Source of the DNA: Zhenpiania hominis
GTDB taxonomy: Bacteria > Bacillota > Clostridia > Peptostreptococcales > Anaerovoracaceae
Assembly: GCF_014333425.1 (NCBI RefSeq)
Contig: NZ_JACRYT010000003.1
Location: forward strand, 124,001 to 188,000
DNA length: 64,000 nucleotides
Direction of reading: 5' to 3'
Below are positions 1 to 10,033 of the stretch, piece after piece. The stretch's first letter is position 1, and each line of letters begins with the position of its first letter. The notes beneath the pieces are model-generated. The model made no database searches and was not told the DNA's origin. It saw only the letters and a program-made list of their open reading frames with translations. Made by a program: the position numbers and the translations under genes.

Positions 1-1
1 G

Positions 2-640
2 GCTATGGACGACGATCAGCTCAGACGGGGCCAGCCGACCAATCATATTATTTTCGGAGAGGCCATGGCGATCCTGGCGGGAGACGGCCTGCAGTCAGCG
101 GCATTTGAAGCGATGACAAAGGACCTGTTCCTTTATTTTGATAATGAGGATAAGCTGAAAAAACGGATCCGGGCGGCTAATGAAATCATTAAGGGGTCCG
201 GATGCAGGGGAATCGTAGCCGGTCAGGTCGCGGATATCGAATCCGAGGACCGGGCATGTTCCGGAGAAATGCTGGATTATATTCATCTGACGAAAACAGC
301 GGCTCTGATTGTGGCTGCGGTACGGGCCGGCGCGCAGCTTGGCGGAGCGGACGCGGAAACTTTGGAAAACCTTACCATTTATGCGGAAAATCTGGGGCTG
401 GCGTTCCAGATTGAAGACGATATCTTAGATGTGATCGGCAGTGAGGAAGAAATGGGGAAGAAGGCAGGTATGGACGAGGCTAAGAAAAAGTCCACTTACC
501 CGGCTCTTTACGGTCTGGAGGCGTCGCAGAAAAAACTGATGGAGCTGACAGAAACAGCGGTTGACGCATTAGCGTCTTATTATGACAACGCGGAATTTTT
601 CGTGAAACTAGCAAAGGATTTAGCGACAAGAGGCAGATAG
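2..640 (+). CDS. ispA: Polyprenyl (farnesyl) diphosphate synthase, 5'-truncated by window edge
   Basis: Condenses isopentenyl diphosphate with allylic diphosphates to make farnesyl (C15) diphosphate for undecaprenol and quinone synthesis in the cytosol. The open frame runs off the left edge, and the first visible residues are the first aspartate-rich motif (MDDDQLRRG followed by PTNH). The second aspartate-rich motif, QIEDDILD, is near residue 140 of the visible part. These two motifs bind the Mg-diphosphate. The stop lies two bases before dxs, the usual ispA-dxs-tlyA isoprenoid arrangement. Other trans-prenyltransferases share both motifs, so the chain length (C15 versus C20) is inferred from context. 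Confidence 0.93.
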   Translation, partial: AMDDDQLRRGQPTNHIIFGEAMAILAGDGLQSAAFEAMTKDLFLYFDNEDKLKKRIRAANEIIKGSGCRGIVAGQVADIESEDRACSGEMLDYIHLTKTAALIVAAVRAGAQLGGADAETLENLTIYAENLGLAFQIEDDILDVIGSEEEMGKKAGMDEAKKKSTYPALYGLEASQKKLMELTETAVDALASYYDNAEFFVKLAKDLATRGR

Positions 641-642
641 GA

Positions 643-2496
643 ATGAAAAAGTTAGTGGAATATGATTTTCCGCGGGATTTGAAGGACATGTCGATCAAAG
701 AGCTGGATCTTCTTTCTTATGAGATTCGGGATTTTCTAATATCCAATATTTCAAAGACAGGAGGACATCTGGCGTCGAACCTGGGCGTTGTTGAGTTGTC
801 TATCGCCCTTCATAAAGTCTTTGATACGCCAAAGGACAAGCTGGTGTGGGATGTAGGTCACCAGTCTTATGTTCATAAAATTCTGACGGGAAGAGCGGGA
901 GGATTTGAAAACCTGCGGAAATTCGGAGGAATGAGCGGCTTTCCAAAGGTAAAGGAAAGTGAATATGATACCTTTGATACCGGGCACAGCAGTACATCTA
1001 TTTCCATAGCCGCGGGGATGGCTGCGGCAAGAGATTTGAGAGGAGAGCACTACAATATTGCGGCTATTATTGGAGACGGAGCACTGACCGGGGGGCTTGC
1101 CTATGAGGCGCTGAATAACGCGGGAGCGTCTAAGACGAAAATGATCGTCATTCTCAATGATAATGGGATGTCTATCGCGCCTAATACAGGAGGGGTGTCG
1201 CGGTACCTTGAAAAACTCCGCAGCTCACAGAAATATACGGAATTCAAACAGAAATTAAAAAAGAATGTTGCAGAAATCCCGGGCATCGGCAAAGGCGTGG
1301 TGTCGGGAATGCAGCACATGCGGGATTCCCTCAAATATGCGGTGTTGGATGGAATTATGTTTGAAGAGTTGGGTTTTAAATATTTCGGTCCTATTGACGG
1401 ACATAGCGTGGAGGACTTGATTCGGACACTGGAACTGGTTAAAGAGGTTGATGAGCCGGTTTTTCTCCATGTCATTACCCAAAAGGGAAAAGGATACCGC
1501 AGCGCGGAAGAAACTCCCAGCAAATACCACGGAACCGGGCCTTTTGATCCGACTACCGGAAAACAGCATAGCAGCGGAACAGAGCTATCTTACTCTAAAG
1601 TGTTTGGCAGAAAGCTGTCGCAGTTGGCGCGGACAAATTCGGAAATTGTCGCGGTAGGAGCGGCTATGCTGGAGGGAACCGGTCTGAAAGAATTTAAGCA
1701 GAAGTATCCGAAACGAACCTTTGACGTGGGAATCGCGGAGGCCCACGCGGTTACGTTTGCGGCGGGAATGGCCGCGGGAGGCTTTCGCCCGGTAGTTGCC
1801 ATTTATTCCACTTTCCTTCAGCGGGCATATGACCAGATTATGGAGGATGTCTGCCTTCAGAAACTTCCCGTTGTATTTGCCATTGACCGGGCAGGGATTG
1901 TCGGCGCGGACGGGGAAACTCATCATGGGATGTTTGATCTTTCCTATCTGGGCCATATGCCGAATATGACGATCCTGGCTCCCGCGGACAGCAATGAGCT
2001 GGAGTCTATGTTGGAATACGCTTTAACGCTGGAAGGACCCTGTGCCATCCGCTATCCGCGAGGGGAAGCAGCACAGCTGGATTTTTATCAGCCGATTGCG
2101 GGAAGCCTTGTACAGAAGGAAGGCAGAGATCTGGAAATCTGGGCAGTCGGCAATATGGTTTCTACAGGTCTTGAAGTCTGCAAACTGTTAGAAAAAAGAG
2201 GATTGGATGCAGGTCTTGTGAACGCTCGCTTTGTACGTCCGCTGGACCAGCCGGCCATTGAAGCTTCCGCAGGCAGAACCGGACTGATTGTGACTCTGGA
2301 GGATAATGTAGTGACTGGAGGATTTGGTGAAAATCTGGCCGCCGCCATTATGGAATCTCCTGTTAAAGTATTGAACTTTGGTTGGCCTGACTGCTTTATT
2401 GAACATGGGAGCTGCGGACAGCTGTTTGAAAAATACGGGCTGGACCCGGAAAGTATTGCGGAAAGGATTTGGAATTATATTGAAAAACAGGCTTGA
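643..2496 (+). CDS. dxs: 1-deoxy-D-xylulose-5-phosphate synthase
   Basis: Thiamine-diphosphate enzyme that joins pyruvate and glyceraldehyde 3-phosphate, the entry step of the MEP isoprenoid pathway and a source of precursor for thiamine and pyridoxal. The 617 residues match the family length. The TPP-binding motif begins GDGALTGG near residue 145 and ends EALNNA. The catalytic Glu region DVGIAEAHA is near residue 364, and a transketolase C-terminal domain follows. The ATG is two bases after the ispA stop and the ribosome site lies inside ispA, so the two are probably translationally coupled. Confidence 0.97.
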   Translation: MKKLVEYDFPRDLKDMSIKELDLLSYEIRDFLISNISKTGGHLASNLGVVELSIALHKVFDTPKDKLVWDVGHQSYVHKILTGRAGGFENLRKFGGMSGFPKVKESEYDTFDTGHSSTSISIAAGMAAARDLRGEHYNIAAIIGDGALTGGLAYEALNNAGASKTKMIVILNDNGMSIAPNTGGVSRYLEKLRSSQKYTEFKQKLKKNVAEIPGIGKGVVSGMQHMRDSLKYAVLDGIMFEELGFKYFGPIDGHSVEDLIRTLELVKEVDEPVFLHVITQKGKGYRSAEETPSKYHGTGPFDPTTGKQHSSGTELSYSKVFGRKLSQLARTNSEIVAVGAAMLEGTGLKEFKQKYPKRTFDVGIAEAHAVTFAAGMAAGGFRPVVAIYSTFLQRAYDQIMEDVCLQKLPVVFAIDRAGIVGADGETHHGMFDLSYLGHMPNMTILAPADSNELESMLEYALTLEGPCAIRYPRGEAAQLDFYQPIAGSLVQKEGRDLEIWAVGNMVSTGLEVCKLLEKRGLDAGLVNARFVRPLDQPAIEASAGRTGLIVTLEDNVVTGGFGENLAAAIMESPVKVLNFGWPDCFIEHGSCGQLFEKYGLDPESIAERIWNYIEKQA

Positions 2497-3286
2497 TATC
2501 ATTCTTACAGAGAGAGGGCTCTTTGCTTCCAGAGAAAAAGCTCGGGCATCGATTATGGCGGGGCTCGTGTATGTAGACGGACAAAGAATTGACAAAGCGG
2601 GAACCGCAGTTGATACAGAGGCGCAAATACAGATTAAAGAAAATCTGTGTCCCTATGTAAGCAGAGGGGGACTGAAGCTGGAAAAGGCGCTGAATTACTT
2701 TTCTTTTCATCTGGATGGCGCGGTATGCGCGGATATTGGAGCCTCTACAGGTGGATTTACAGACTGTATGCTGCAGAAGGGCGCTTCAAAAGTATTCGCC
2801 ATTGATGTAGGATATGGACAGCTGGACTGGAAGCTGCGAAACGATCCACGAGTGGTAAATATGGAAAAGACCAATGTGCGTTATCTGGATATCGACACCG
2901 TGGGAAGGGAGCGGTTGGACTTTATCAGCATCGATGTTTCCTTCATTTCTCTCAAATTGGTCTTTCCGGTAGCCGCTCAGCTCCTTTCCGACACGGGAAG
3001 CCTTGTATGCCTGGTAAAACCTCAGTTTGAGGCGGGACGACAGCAGGTGGGGAAAAAAGGAATTGTGCGGGACAGAGCAGTCCATAAGGAGGTTCTGGAA
3101 AAGGTAATCGGCTATGGAGCGGAAAACGGTCTTTTCGCCCATGGATTTACATATTCTCCGGTACGGGGGGCCAAGGGTAATATTGAGTACCTGTTGTATC
3201 TGAAAAAGACTTCTCCGGAAGATCCGCTGCCGGAGATCGCGTCGGTGGTAGAGGAGTCTCATAGAAAACTGGAGGGAAACGAATAA
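2480..3286 (+). CDS. tlyA: TlyA-family rRNA 2'-O-methyltransferase (S4 + FtsJ domains)
   Basis: TlyA proteins methylate ribose 2'-OH groups of 16S/23S rRNA and are often annotated as hemolysins. The N-terminal 60 residues form an S4 RNA-binding domain (RLDIILTERGL). The FtsJ/RrmJ-type methyltransferase follows, with the SAM motif DIGASTGGFTDC and the motif KPQFEAGR. I chose a TTG start at 2480, overlapping dxs by 17 bases, because it gives the family length of 268 residues beginning exactly at the S4 domain. An upstream ATG at 2378 is possible but would add 34 unrelated residues inside dxs. Third gene of the ispA-dxs-tlyA operon. Confidence 0.92.
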   Translation: MKNRLDIILTERGLFASREKARASIMAGLVYVDGQRIDKAGTAVDTEAQIQIKENLCPYVSRGGLKLEKALNYFSFHLDGAVCADIGASTGGFTDCMLQKGASKVFAIDVGYGQLDWKLRNDPRVVNMEKTNVRYLDIDTVGRERLDFISIDVSFISLKLVFPVAAQLLSDTGSLVCLVKPQFEAGRQQVGKKGIVRDRAVHKEVLEKVIGYGAENGLFAHGFTYSPVRGAKGNIEYLLYLKKTSPEDPLPEIASVVEESHRKLEGNE

Positions 3287-3307
3287 AAAGAAAGGGAGGC
3301 TAGAGAA

Positions 3308-4498
3308 ATGAAATTATCGAACAAGGTACTGGCGATGGAGCATTCGCCGATCCGCAAGTTTAATGCCATCGCGCAGAAGGCAAACGAGGCTGGAAAGAAG
3401 GTATATTATCTGAATATCGGGCAGCCGGATGTGGAAACGCCGGCATGTTTTATGGAGGCGATTCGCGCCTTTGATGAAAAGGTGATTGCCTATGCGGAAT
3501 CAGGAGGCGTCGCGGCGCTTCAGGACGCGATTTCCGGCTATTTCAGACAATACGGAATGGAATACGAAAGAGAAAACATTATCGTCACAAACGGTGGATC
3601 GGAAGCCCTTAGTATGACCTTTATCTCTCTTTTGAATCCGGGAGACGAAGTTTTGATTCCGGAACCATTTTATACCAACTATCATACCTTTGTGACTATG
3701 GCCGATGGGGTGATAGTCCCTATCACTACGACTCCGGAGGAAGGGTATCATTACGCGGACGCGGAAAAAATAGAAGCGGCTATTACGCCGAAAACGAGGG
3801 CGATCTGTTGCATCAGTCCGGGGAACCCCACCGGAAATGTGCTGACATTGGAAGAAATACGGCTTATCGGCGAAATTGCCAAAAAACACGATCTGTGGAT
3901 TATCGCCGATGAAGTGTACCGGGAATTCGCCTATGACGGAAGACCGGCCACATCCTTTGGCATGGCGGAAGAACTGGCGGATCGGGTTATTATTATTGAT
4001 TCGGTTTCCAAACGGTTTTCCGCCTGCGGCGCGAGGATCGGATGTATTGTTTCAAAGAACGAGGAACTCCTTGATAATCTGATGAAAATCGCTCAGGGCA
4101 GACTGTGTTCGCCGACAGTAGAACAGATTGGTGCGGAAGCTTTGTACAAGCTGTCTAAATCTTATTATGATGAGATCCGGGCAGAATATGAGGCGAGAAG
4201 AGACGTTGTTTATAAAGAATTGATGAAGATTCCCGGGGTTGTATGCCAAAAACCGGGAGGAGCCTTTTACCTGACGGCCAAGCTTCCGGTGGATAATGTA
4301 GAGGAGTTTCTTATGTTTCTTCTCACCGAGTTCGATGATCAGGGAGAAACGGTGATGTTTGCTCCTGCCGAAGGGTTTTACGCTACGCCGGGACTGGGAA
4401 AAGAAGAAATGCGTATCGCCTATGTTCTTAACAGGAAAGATATGGCCCGAGGTGTGGAGCTGATCCGCCTGGGGCTGGAGGCTTATAACAGAAGGTAA
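3308..4498 (+). CDS. Pyridoxal-phosphate aminotransferase, class I/II (aspartate aminotransferase-like)
   Basis: Fold-type I PLP enzyme that transfers amino groups between amino acids and 2-oxo acids. The 396-residue protein has the N-terminal LNIGQPDVETP motif, the NPTGNVL motif near residue 172, the cofactor Asp in IIADEVY, the Schiff-base Lys in SVSKRFSACGARIG near residue 235, and the substrate-carboxylate Arg region near the C-terminus. A good ribosome site (GGGAGG) lies 9 bases before the ATG. It follows tlyA by 21 bases and may end that operon. The substrate cannot be read from sequence; aspartate and aromatic amino acids are both plausible. Confidence 0.88.
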   Translation: MKLSNKVLAMEHSPIRKFNAIAQKANEAGKKVYYLNIGQPDVETPACFMEAIRAFDEKVIAYAESGGVAALQDAISGYFRQYGMEYERENIIVTNGGSEALSMTFISLLNPGDEVLIPEPFYTNYHTFVTMADGVIVPITTTPEEGYHYADAEKIEAAITPKTRAICCISPGNPTGNVLTLEEIRLIGEIAKKHDLWIIADEVYREFAYDGRPATSFGMAEELADRVIIIDSVSKRFSACGARIGCIVSKNEELLDNLMKIAQGRLCSPTVEQIGAEALYKLSKSYYDEIRAEYEARRDVVYKELMKIPGVVCQKPGGAFYLTAKLPVDNVEEFLMFLLTEFDDQGETVMFAPAEGFYATPGLGKEEMRIAYVLNRKDMARGVELIRLGLEAYNRR

Positions 4499-4513
4499 GG
4501 AAACATAAATTTC

Positions 4514-4568
4514 CGGAGAAACGCTTCTCCGAAGGAAAACCCCTGAGAGGTTCGATCGCTTCTCAGGG
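4514..4568 (+). terminator. Two consecutive stem-loops between aminotransferase gene and mutS
   Basis: A perfect 7-bp stem (CGGAGAA / TTCTCCG, 4-base loop, 4514-4531) is followed by an 8-bp stem (CCCTGAGA / TCTCAGGG, 12-base loop, 4541-4568). Neither is followed by a strong T-run (the sequence after is CGCTTTATATCG), so termination would be weak. They may instead form a structured mutS leader. Confidence 0.5.
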
Positions 4569-4605
4569 CGCTTTATATCGCAAAAGGAAAGGAATTAGAG
4601 AAACA

Positions 4606-7233
4606 ATGGCACTATCACCAATGATGCAGCAATACACGAAGATCAAAGAAGACTATCAGGATTGTATTCTGTTTTTCCGGCTGGGCGACTTTTATGAAAT
4701 GTTCTTTGAAGACGCGAAAACCGCGTCCAGGGAACTGGAACTGACGCTGACGGGAAAAAACTGCGGCCTGGAGGAACGGGCGCCTATGTGCGGGGTCCCT
4801 TTCCATTCCGCGGATACTTATATTGCGCGTTTGGTGGAAAAGGGATATAAAGTCGCGATCTGCGAACAGACGGAGGACCCTTCTCAAGCGAAAGGAATTG
4901 TTAAAAGAGAAGTGATCCGAATTATTACTCCCGGGACAGTCATCAGTCAGAATATGCTGAAGGAAACGGAAAACAATTATATCGCTTCTTTTTTCAGTAG
5001 ACATGGACGGACCGGGCTTGCTTACTGTGATGTTTCCACAGGGGAGATCTACGCGACAGAAATCTCCCGCGGGGAGGATGCAGACAGTTTTGAGACACTC
5101 CTGAATGAACTGGTAAAAATAAAAGCCAGGGAAATCCTGTTTAACGAGGACTGCACATTGGATACAGAGGAAGTCAAGCGGATTACCGAGGCTTATTTCA
5201 ACCCGCTGTCCGCGGATTATTATGAGGAACGGGCAGTGCAGGACGCGGTTCTGCGCCAGTTTAAGGTGAAGGCGCTCTTAGGTCTGGGACTGGAAGAAGA
5301 AAGCGCCGCCCTTTTCGCCCTGGGGGCTATGCTCCTGTATCTTCATGAAACCCAGAAAAACAGCCTAGAGCATATTACATGGCTGCACCTTTACGAGATG
5401 GGGACCCATATGGCGCTGGACAAGGCGACCATCAAAAATCTGGAATTGACGGAAACTCTTTTCGAAAAAAAGGTGCAGGGATCGCTTCTTGGAGTTCTGG
5501 ATAAAACCAGCACCGCTATGGGAGGAAGAAGGCTGAAGCAGTGGATTCGGGAACCGCTGAATAACGCTGATGAGATCCAGGAACGTTTGGACGCGGTAGA
5601 AGTGCTGGTCGACGATCTGCTTTTGCGCAACAATCTGCGGGAAAATCTAAAACAGATCTATGACTTTGAACGTCTTTCCGGAAGGATCGCATGCGGCAGC
5701 GCTAATGGTAAAGATCTCATCGCCCTGCGAAACTCCTGCTTTGTGCTTCCTGAAATTAAGGGAGATCTGGAGGAAACGGACAGCGCGCTGCTGAAACGGC
5801 TCGGCCGGGAGGTGCGGGACTTAAAAGAGGTCTACCAATTGATCGATACGGCGATTGTGGAAGATCCCCCTTTTACCGTGAAAGAAGGCGGACTTATAAA
5901 AGAAGGGTACTCGGAAGAACTCGATGATTTGAAGTTCTCTATCCGGGACGCGCAGAACTGGATTGCGCAGCTGGAAAACAGCGAGCGGGAACGGACGGGA
6001 ATCAAAAACCTTAAAGTGGGATTTAATAAGGTCTTTGGATATTTTCTGGAAATTACCAAATCTTATTACGATATGATTCCGGATAATTATGTGAGAAAGC
6101 AAACGCTTACCAACTGTGAGCGATTCATTACGCCGGAATTAAAGGAAATGGAAAATCTGGTTCTCAATGCCGAGGTTAAAATCAACCAGATGGAATATGA
6201 ACTGTTTACTGCTGTGCGGGAGGAAATACAACAACACATTCGGGAAATTCAGACAACCTCCGCCGCTGTCTCAGCTCTGGATGTACTGGCCTGCTTTGCC
6301 CAGGTGGCCCAGCAAAATAATTACGTAAAGCCGCAAATTGACTGCGGGGATGAGATTCAAATCGAAAAGGGAAGACACCCGGTAATTGAACAGACCATTC
6401 GGGACGGAATTTTTGTAAGCAATGATGTATGGCTGGATCGGAAAGACTGCAGTATGCTTTTGATTACTGGTCCAAATATGGCGGGAAAATCTACATATAT
6501 GCGACAGACCGCGCTTATTGTCCTGATGGCTCAGGCCGGATGCTTTGTGCCGGCGGAAACTGCCCGCATCGGCATAGCGGATCGGATTTTTACCAGGATC
6601 GGCGCTTCGGATAATCTGGCTCAGGGACAAAGTACCTTTTTTGTGGAAATGAGCGAATTAGCCTACATTCTCAACGCGTCCACAGAAAAAAGCCTGATTA
6701 TTTTAGACGAAATCGGCAGAGGAACCAGTACTTACGATGGACTCTCCATTGCCTGGGCTGCCGCCGAATACTTGTGCAATACCAAAAAACAGGTCCGGAC
6801 TCTTTTCGCGACTCACTATCACGAGATGACGGCTCTGGAAGGGAAGATGAAGGGGGTACATAATCTCAATGTGGATGTTGCCGAGGAAAACGGAAATGTG
6901 GTATTCCTTCATAAGATTGTGGAAGGAAGCGCCAGCCGCAGTTATGGTATTCATGTGGCGAGACTGGCGGGCGTTCCGGAGCTTCTTTTGGAACAAGCGG
7001 AAGTCAAGCTGAAAGAATTGGAAGAAGGAATTACTGCTCCGGATCCAAATTTTTCGGGTACTGCGCCTTCGAAAAAGGCGGAAGCGGAGGCTTTGGAAGA
7101 ACAGCAGATCTCCTTCTTTGGGTTTGCGCCGAATCCTGTGGTGGAAAGATTGAGAGCGTTGGATCTGATGACTCTGACTCCGTCAGAGGCCTTTCGGATT
7201 TTGGAAGAGTTAAAGGCGGCGGCAGAGGAGTAA
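4606..7233 (+). CDS. mutS: DNA mismatch repair protein MutS
   Basis: Recognises mismatches and small loops in DNA and recruits MutL in an ATP-dependent way. At 875 residues it is of normal length. The N-terminal mismatch-reading motif FFRLGDFYEMF is at residues 23-33 and includes the Phe and Glu that contact the mispair. The C-terminal ATPase has the Walker A motif GPNMAGKST near residue 620, Walker B ILDEIGRGTSTYDG near residue 705, and FATHYHEM. A ribosome site (AAAGGAAAGGA) precedes the ATG, and mutL follows 7 bases after the stop. Confidence 0.98.
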   Translation: MALSPMMQQYTKIKEDYQDCILFFRLGDFYEMFFEDAKTASRELELTLTGKNCGLEERAPMCGVPFHSADTYIARLVEKGYKVAICEQTEDPSQAKGIVKREVIRIITPGTVISQNMLKETENNYIASFFSRHGRTGLAYCDVSTGEIYATEISRGEDADSFETLLNELVKIKAREILFNEDCTLDTEEVKRITEAYFNPLSADYYEERAVQDAVLRQFKVKALLGLGLEEESAALFALGAMLLYLHETQKNSLEHITWLHLYEMGTHMALDKATIKNLELTETLFEKKVQGSLLGVLDKTSTAMGGRRLKQWIREPLNNADEIQERLDAVEVLVDDLLLRNNLRENLKQIYDFERLSGRIACGSANGKDLIALRNSCFVLPEIKGDLEETDSALLKRLGREVRDLKEVYQLIDTAIVEDPPFTVKEGGLIKEGYSEELDDLKFSIRDAQNWIAQLENSERERTGIKNLKVGFNKVFGYFLEITKSYYDMIPDNYVRKQTLTNCERFITPELKEMENLVLNAEVKINQMEYELFTAVREEIQQHIREIQTTSAAVSALDVLACFAQVAQQNNYVKPQIDCGDEIQIEKGRHPVIEQTIRDGIFVSNDVWLDRKDCSMLLITGPNMAGKSTYMRQTALIVLMAQAGCFVPAETARIGIADRIFTRIGASDNLAQGQSTFFVEMSELAYILNASTEKSLIILDEIGRGTSTYDGLSIAWAAAEYLCNTKKQVRTLFATHYHEMTALEGKMKGVHNLNVDVAEENGNVVFLHKIVEGSASRSYGIHVARLAGVPELLLEQAEVKLKELEEGITAPDPNFSGTAPSKKAEAEALEEQQISFFGFAPNPVVERLRALDLMTLTPSEAFRILEELKAAAEE

Positions 7234-7240
7234 CAGAAAG

Positions 7241-9103
7241 ATGATTCATGTTTTAGAAAAAGAAGTAGCGGATAAAATCGCGGCAGGGGAGGTAATTGAA
7301 CGGCCTCTTTCCATTGTAAAGGAGCTGGTGGAAAATTCCATTGACGCGGGAGCACGGAGTATTACAGTTGAAATAAAAAAGGGAGGAAAAAACTATATCC
7401 GTGTAACAGACGATGGCTGCGGAATCAAAAGCGATGAGGTGGAAATTGCGTTCCTGCGTCACGCCACCAGCAAAATTTCCCGGGCAAAGGATTTGGAAAG
7501 TATTGAAACGCTGGGATTTCGCGGTGAAGCCCTCGCTAGTATTGCCGCTGTTTCCCGAACGGAAATCATAACGAAAACGGCGGAAGAAAAAGCAGGAACA
7601 CGCCTTGTAATCGAAGGAAGCAGCATTGCGGAGCGGGAAGCTACAGGATGTCCCGGCGGCACGACGATTGTTGTACGGGATCTATTCTATAATACCCCTG
7701 CCAGGCGAAAGTTTATGAAATCGGACGCAGGAGAAAGCAGCGCGGTTATTGAATTCGTCTCCCAGATTTCTTTAGCCTATCCCCATCTCCGTATCCGCAT
7801 GATCAGCAACGGCAACATGCTGTTTTCTACGCCCGGGAAAGGGGATCGATACAAGAACATTCTGACGGTATTCAGCAGAGAGCTGGGCGATGGACTGATT
7901 CCAGTACAGGCTGAAGAAGGGAACCTGAGACTGGAAGGCTATATTTCAAACCCGGGAGAGAGCCGGGCGACAAGAAAGCAGCAGATTTTCTTCGTCAACG
8001 GCAGAGTTGTGGACAGTAAAGTGATACAGAAGGGAATCAGCCAGGCTTACGCGGATAAGCTTTTTGAGGGAAGATTTCCCATAGCCTTTCTATTTCTGGC
8101 GATCCGGCCGGATTCATTGGATGTCAATATTCATCCTAATAAAAGAGAAATCCGCTTTAACGATGAGGATTTTGTAACAGAATTTATAAGAAAGTCTCTG
8201 AGGGAAGCGCTTCTTTCAAAAGAATCCATCCCAGAAGTAAAAGAAAAAATGCTCTTTCGAAGACCTTTTCCAGAACCGACGGTTGCGAAAAGGGAATCTG
8301 CCGCTCCAGAGCCGGTGGCTGCCGCGGATAAAATCGAAGCCGAGGTTCCTCCGGAAGAGGAACAAGTTAACATAAAAAAATTATTGTCAAATATAAGAAA
8401 CGAAGAAGACAGGCGGGAGCCAGAGCTGAGAGAAGCGGTGGCCGAATATCAGGTCAAGCCATCGCCGGAGGCAGATATTTTTGTAGAGTCTTCGGAGACT
8501 ATTCTGCCAAAGACGCCTGCTCCCTTTGATTTTGATGAGCTTACCATCACCGGATCTATCTTTGGCACTTATATTACAGCCGTTGATGAAAGCTGCTTTT
8601 ATCTCATTGATCAGCACGCTGCTCATGAAAGGATCTTTTTTGAAAAGCTGATGAAACAGTACCGGCAGAGTGAGACCTACTGTCAGCCGGTTATGCTTCC
8701 CATTACGCTGAATGTTTCCTACGATGTAGCCGAATCCCAGGATGACTGGGTGCCCCATTTGAATAGAATGGGATTCCAGGCGGAAGTTTTCGGCCCCAGG
8801 ACGTACCGGATAAAGGGAATCCCCGCCTTTATGGAACTGGAGGAAGCAGAACGGTTTTTAAAGGATTTTACCGAACAGGCAGCGGCAGGAATAAAAATAG
8901 ATAATCTTCCAGCGATCGAAAAAATTATCATGCGATCCTGCAAGAGCGCTGTGAAGGCGCACGACTATCTGAAGGACGAGGAGATTCGAAGTCTGTTTGA
9001 GGAATTGAAACAATGTGAAAATCCCTTTTCCTGCCCCCACGGACGGCCTACGTTTATAAAAATGACGCAGTATGAAATTGAAAAGATGTTTAAGAGGGTG
9101 TAA
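7241..9103 (+). CDS. mutL: DNA mismatch repair endonuclease MutL
   Basis: GHKL ATPase that links MutS recognition to strand incision. The N-terminal ATPase has NSIDAGA, DDGCGI and GFRGEALASI motifs. A charged linker covers about residues 335-425. The C-terminal domain keeps the endonuclease metal motif DQHAAHERIFFE near residue 457, plus SCKSAVKAHD and CPHGRPT near residue 597. These motifs indicate a nicking MutL, as expected for a bacterium without MutH. Its stop directly abuts the miaA start codon, so translation is probably coupled. Confidence 0.98.
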   Translation: MIHVLEKEVADKIAAGEVIERPLSIVKELVENSIDAGARSITVEIKKGGKNYIRVTDDGCGIKSDEVEIAFLRHATSKISRAKDLESIETLGFRGEALASIAAVSRTEIITKTAEEKAGTRLVIEGSSIAEREATGCPGGTTIVVRDLFYNTPARRKFMKSDAGESSAVIEFVSQISLAYPHLRIRMISNGNMLFSTPGKGDRYKNILTVFSRELGDGLIPVQAEEGNLRLEGYISNPGESRATRKQQIFFVNGRVVDSKVIQKGISQAYADKLFEGRFPIAFLFLAIRPDSLDVNIHPNKREIRFNDEDFVTEFIRKSLREALLSKESIPEVKEKMLFRRPFPEPTVAKRESAAPEPVAAADKIEAEVPPEEEQVNIKKLLSNIRNEEDRREPELREAVAEYQVKPSPEADIFVESSETILPKTPAPFDFDELTITGSIFGTYITAVDESCFYLIDQHAAHERIFFEKLMKQYRQSETYCQPVMLPITLNVSYDVAESQDDWVPHLNRMGFQAEVFGPRTYRIKGIPAFMELEEAERFLKDFTEQAAAGIKIDNLPAIEKIIMRSCKSAVKAHDYLKDEEIRSLFEELKQCENPFSCPHGRPTFIKMTQYEIEKMFKRV

Positions 9104-10033
9104 ATGAAGGACTTAATCGCGGTAGTAGGCCCTACGGCTACGGGAAAAACGGAATACGCTATCCAGCTGGCGGAACGTCTCGGAGGAGAGATTGTTTCCT
9201 GTGATTCTATGCAGCTTTACAAATTCATGGATATTGGGAGCGCCAAGCCGTCTGAGGAAGAACGGCGAAAAGTACGGCACTATCTGGTAGATGAAATTGA
9301 TCCTCGGACTCCTTTTTCCGTGGTACAGTATCAGAGGATGGCTAAACAGGCAATTCAGGAGATTTATGAAAAAGGCAAACTTCCCATTCTGGCAGGAGGT
9401 ACGGGCCTTTATCTGAACTCGATCCTCTATGAGATGGATTTCAGCGCGCCTCCCGCGGATAACGGCTATCGGGAGAGACTTCAGGAAATTGCACAGCGGG
9501 AAGGAAAAGAGGTCCTGCACCGGATGCTTGCGGAGAAGGATCCGCAGGCAGCGGCTCGAATCCACCCCAATAATACGAAGAAGATTATCCGGGCTTTGGA
9601 GGCGGCGGAGACCGCGGGGCAAGGGATACGCCCCTTTTCCGAAGCAAACAGGCCCTGCCCGGACTACCATCCATTCCTTATCGGCCTTACCAGAGACAGA
9701 GAGGAGCTTTACGATCGAATCAACCGGCGGGTGCTGCTCCTGATGGAACAGGGGCTTTTAGAAGAAGTGGACAGGTTGCTCGCTATGGGTCTGACAGAGG
9801 AACATATTTCTATGAAGGGGATCGGATACAAGGAACTCATTGAATACCGAAACGGAAAATGGGATCTGGAAACAGCCATCGCAAAAATACAGCAAAATAC
9901 AAGACATTATGCAAAAAGACAGTTAACGTGGTTCCGCAGATATGATAAAATAAAATGGTTTAACCTTTCCTGCTATGAGAGTCGGGAAAGGGCAATTGAG
10001 GATATGATGGCATGGATAAAGGTAAGGACGTAA
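9104..10033 (+). CDS. miaA: tRNA dimethylallyltransferase MiaA
   Basis: Adds a dimethylallyl group to N6 of A37 in tRNAs that read UNN codons. The 309-residue protein begins with the P-loop GPTATGKT at residue 8, followed by the substrate-binding motif VSCDSMQLYK and the DIGSAKP segment. LAGGTGLYL and the C-terminal KGIGYKEL and RHYAKRQLTWFR motifs are present. It starts at the base after the mutL stop, with AGAGGGTG as ribosome site. The last 22 bases overlap the recombinase gene. An hfq gene often follows miaA in Clostridia; none is seen here. Confidence 0.97.
   Translation: MKDLIAVVGPTATGKTEYAIQLAERLGGEIVSCDSMQLYKFMDIGSAKPSEEERRKVRHYLVDEIDPRTPFSVVQYQRMAKQAIQEIYEKGKLPILAGGTGLYLNSILYEMDFSAPPADNGYRERLQEIAQREGKEVLHRMLAEKDPQAAARIHPNNTKKIIRALEAAETAGQGIRPFSEANRPCPDYHPFLIGLTRDREELYDRINRRVLLLMEQGLLEEVDRLLAMGLTEEHISMKGIGYKELIEYRNGKWDLETAIAKIQQNTRHYAKRQLTWFRRYDKIKWFNLSCYESRERAIEDMMAWIKVRT

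Noticed and set aside
2378-2480. Longer N-terminus for tlyA
   Set aside because: The extra 34 residues lie within dxs and are not related to the S4 domain; the TTG at 2480 gives normal length.
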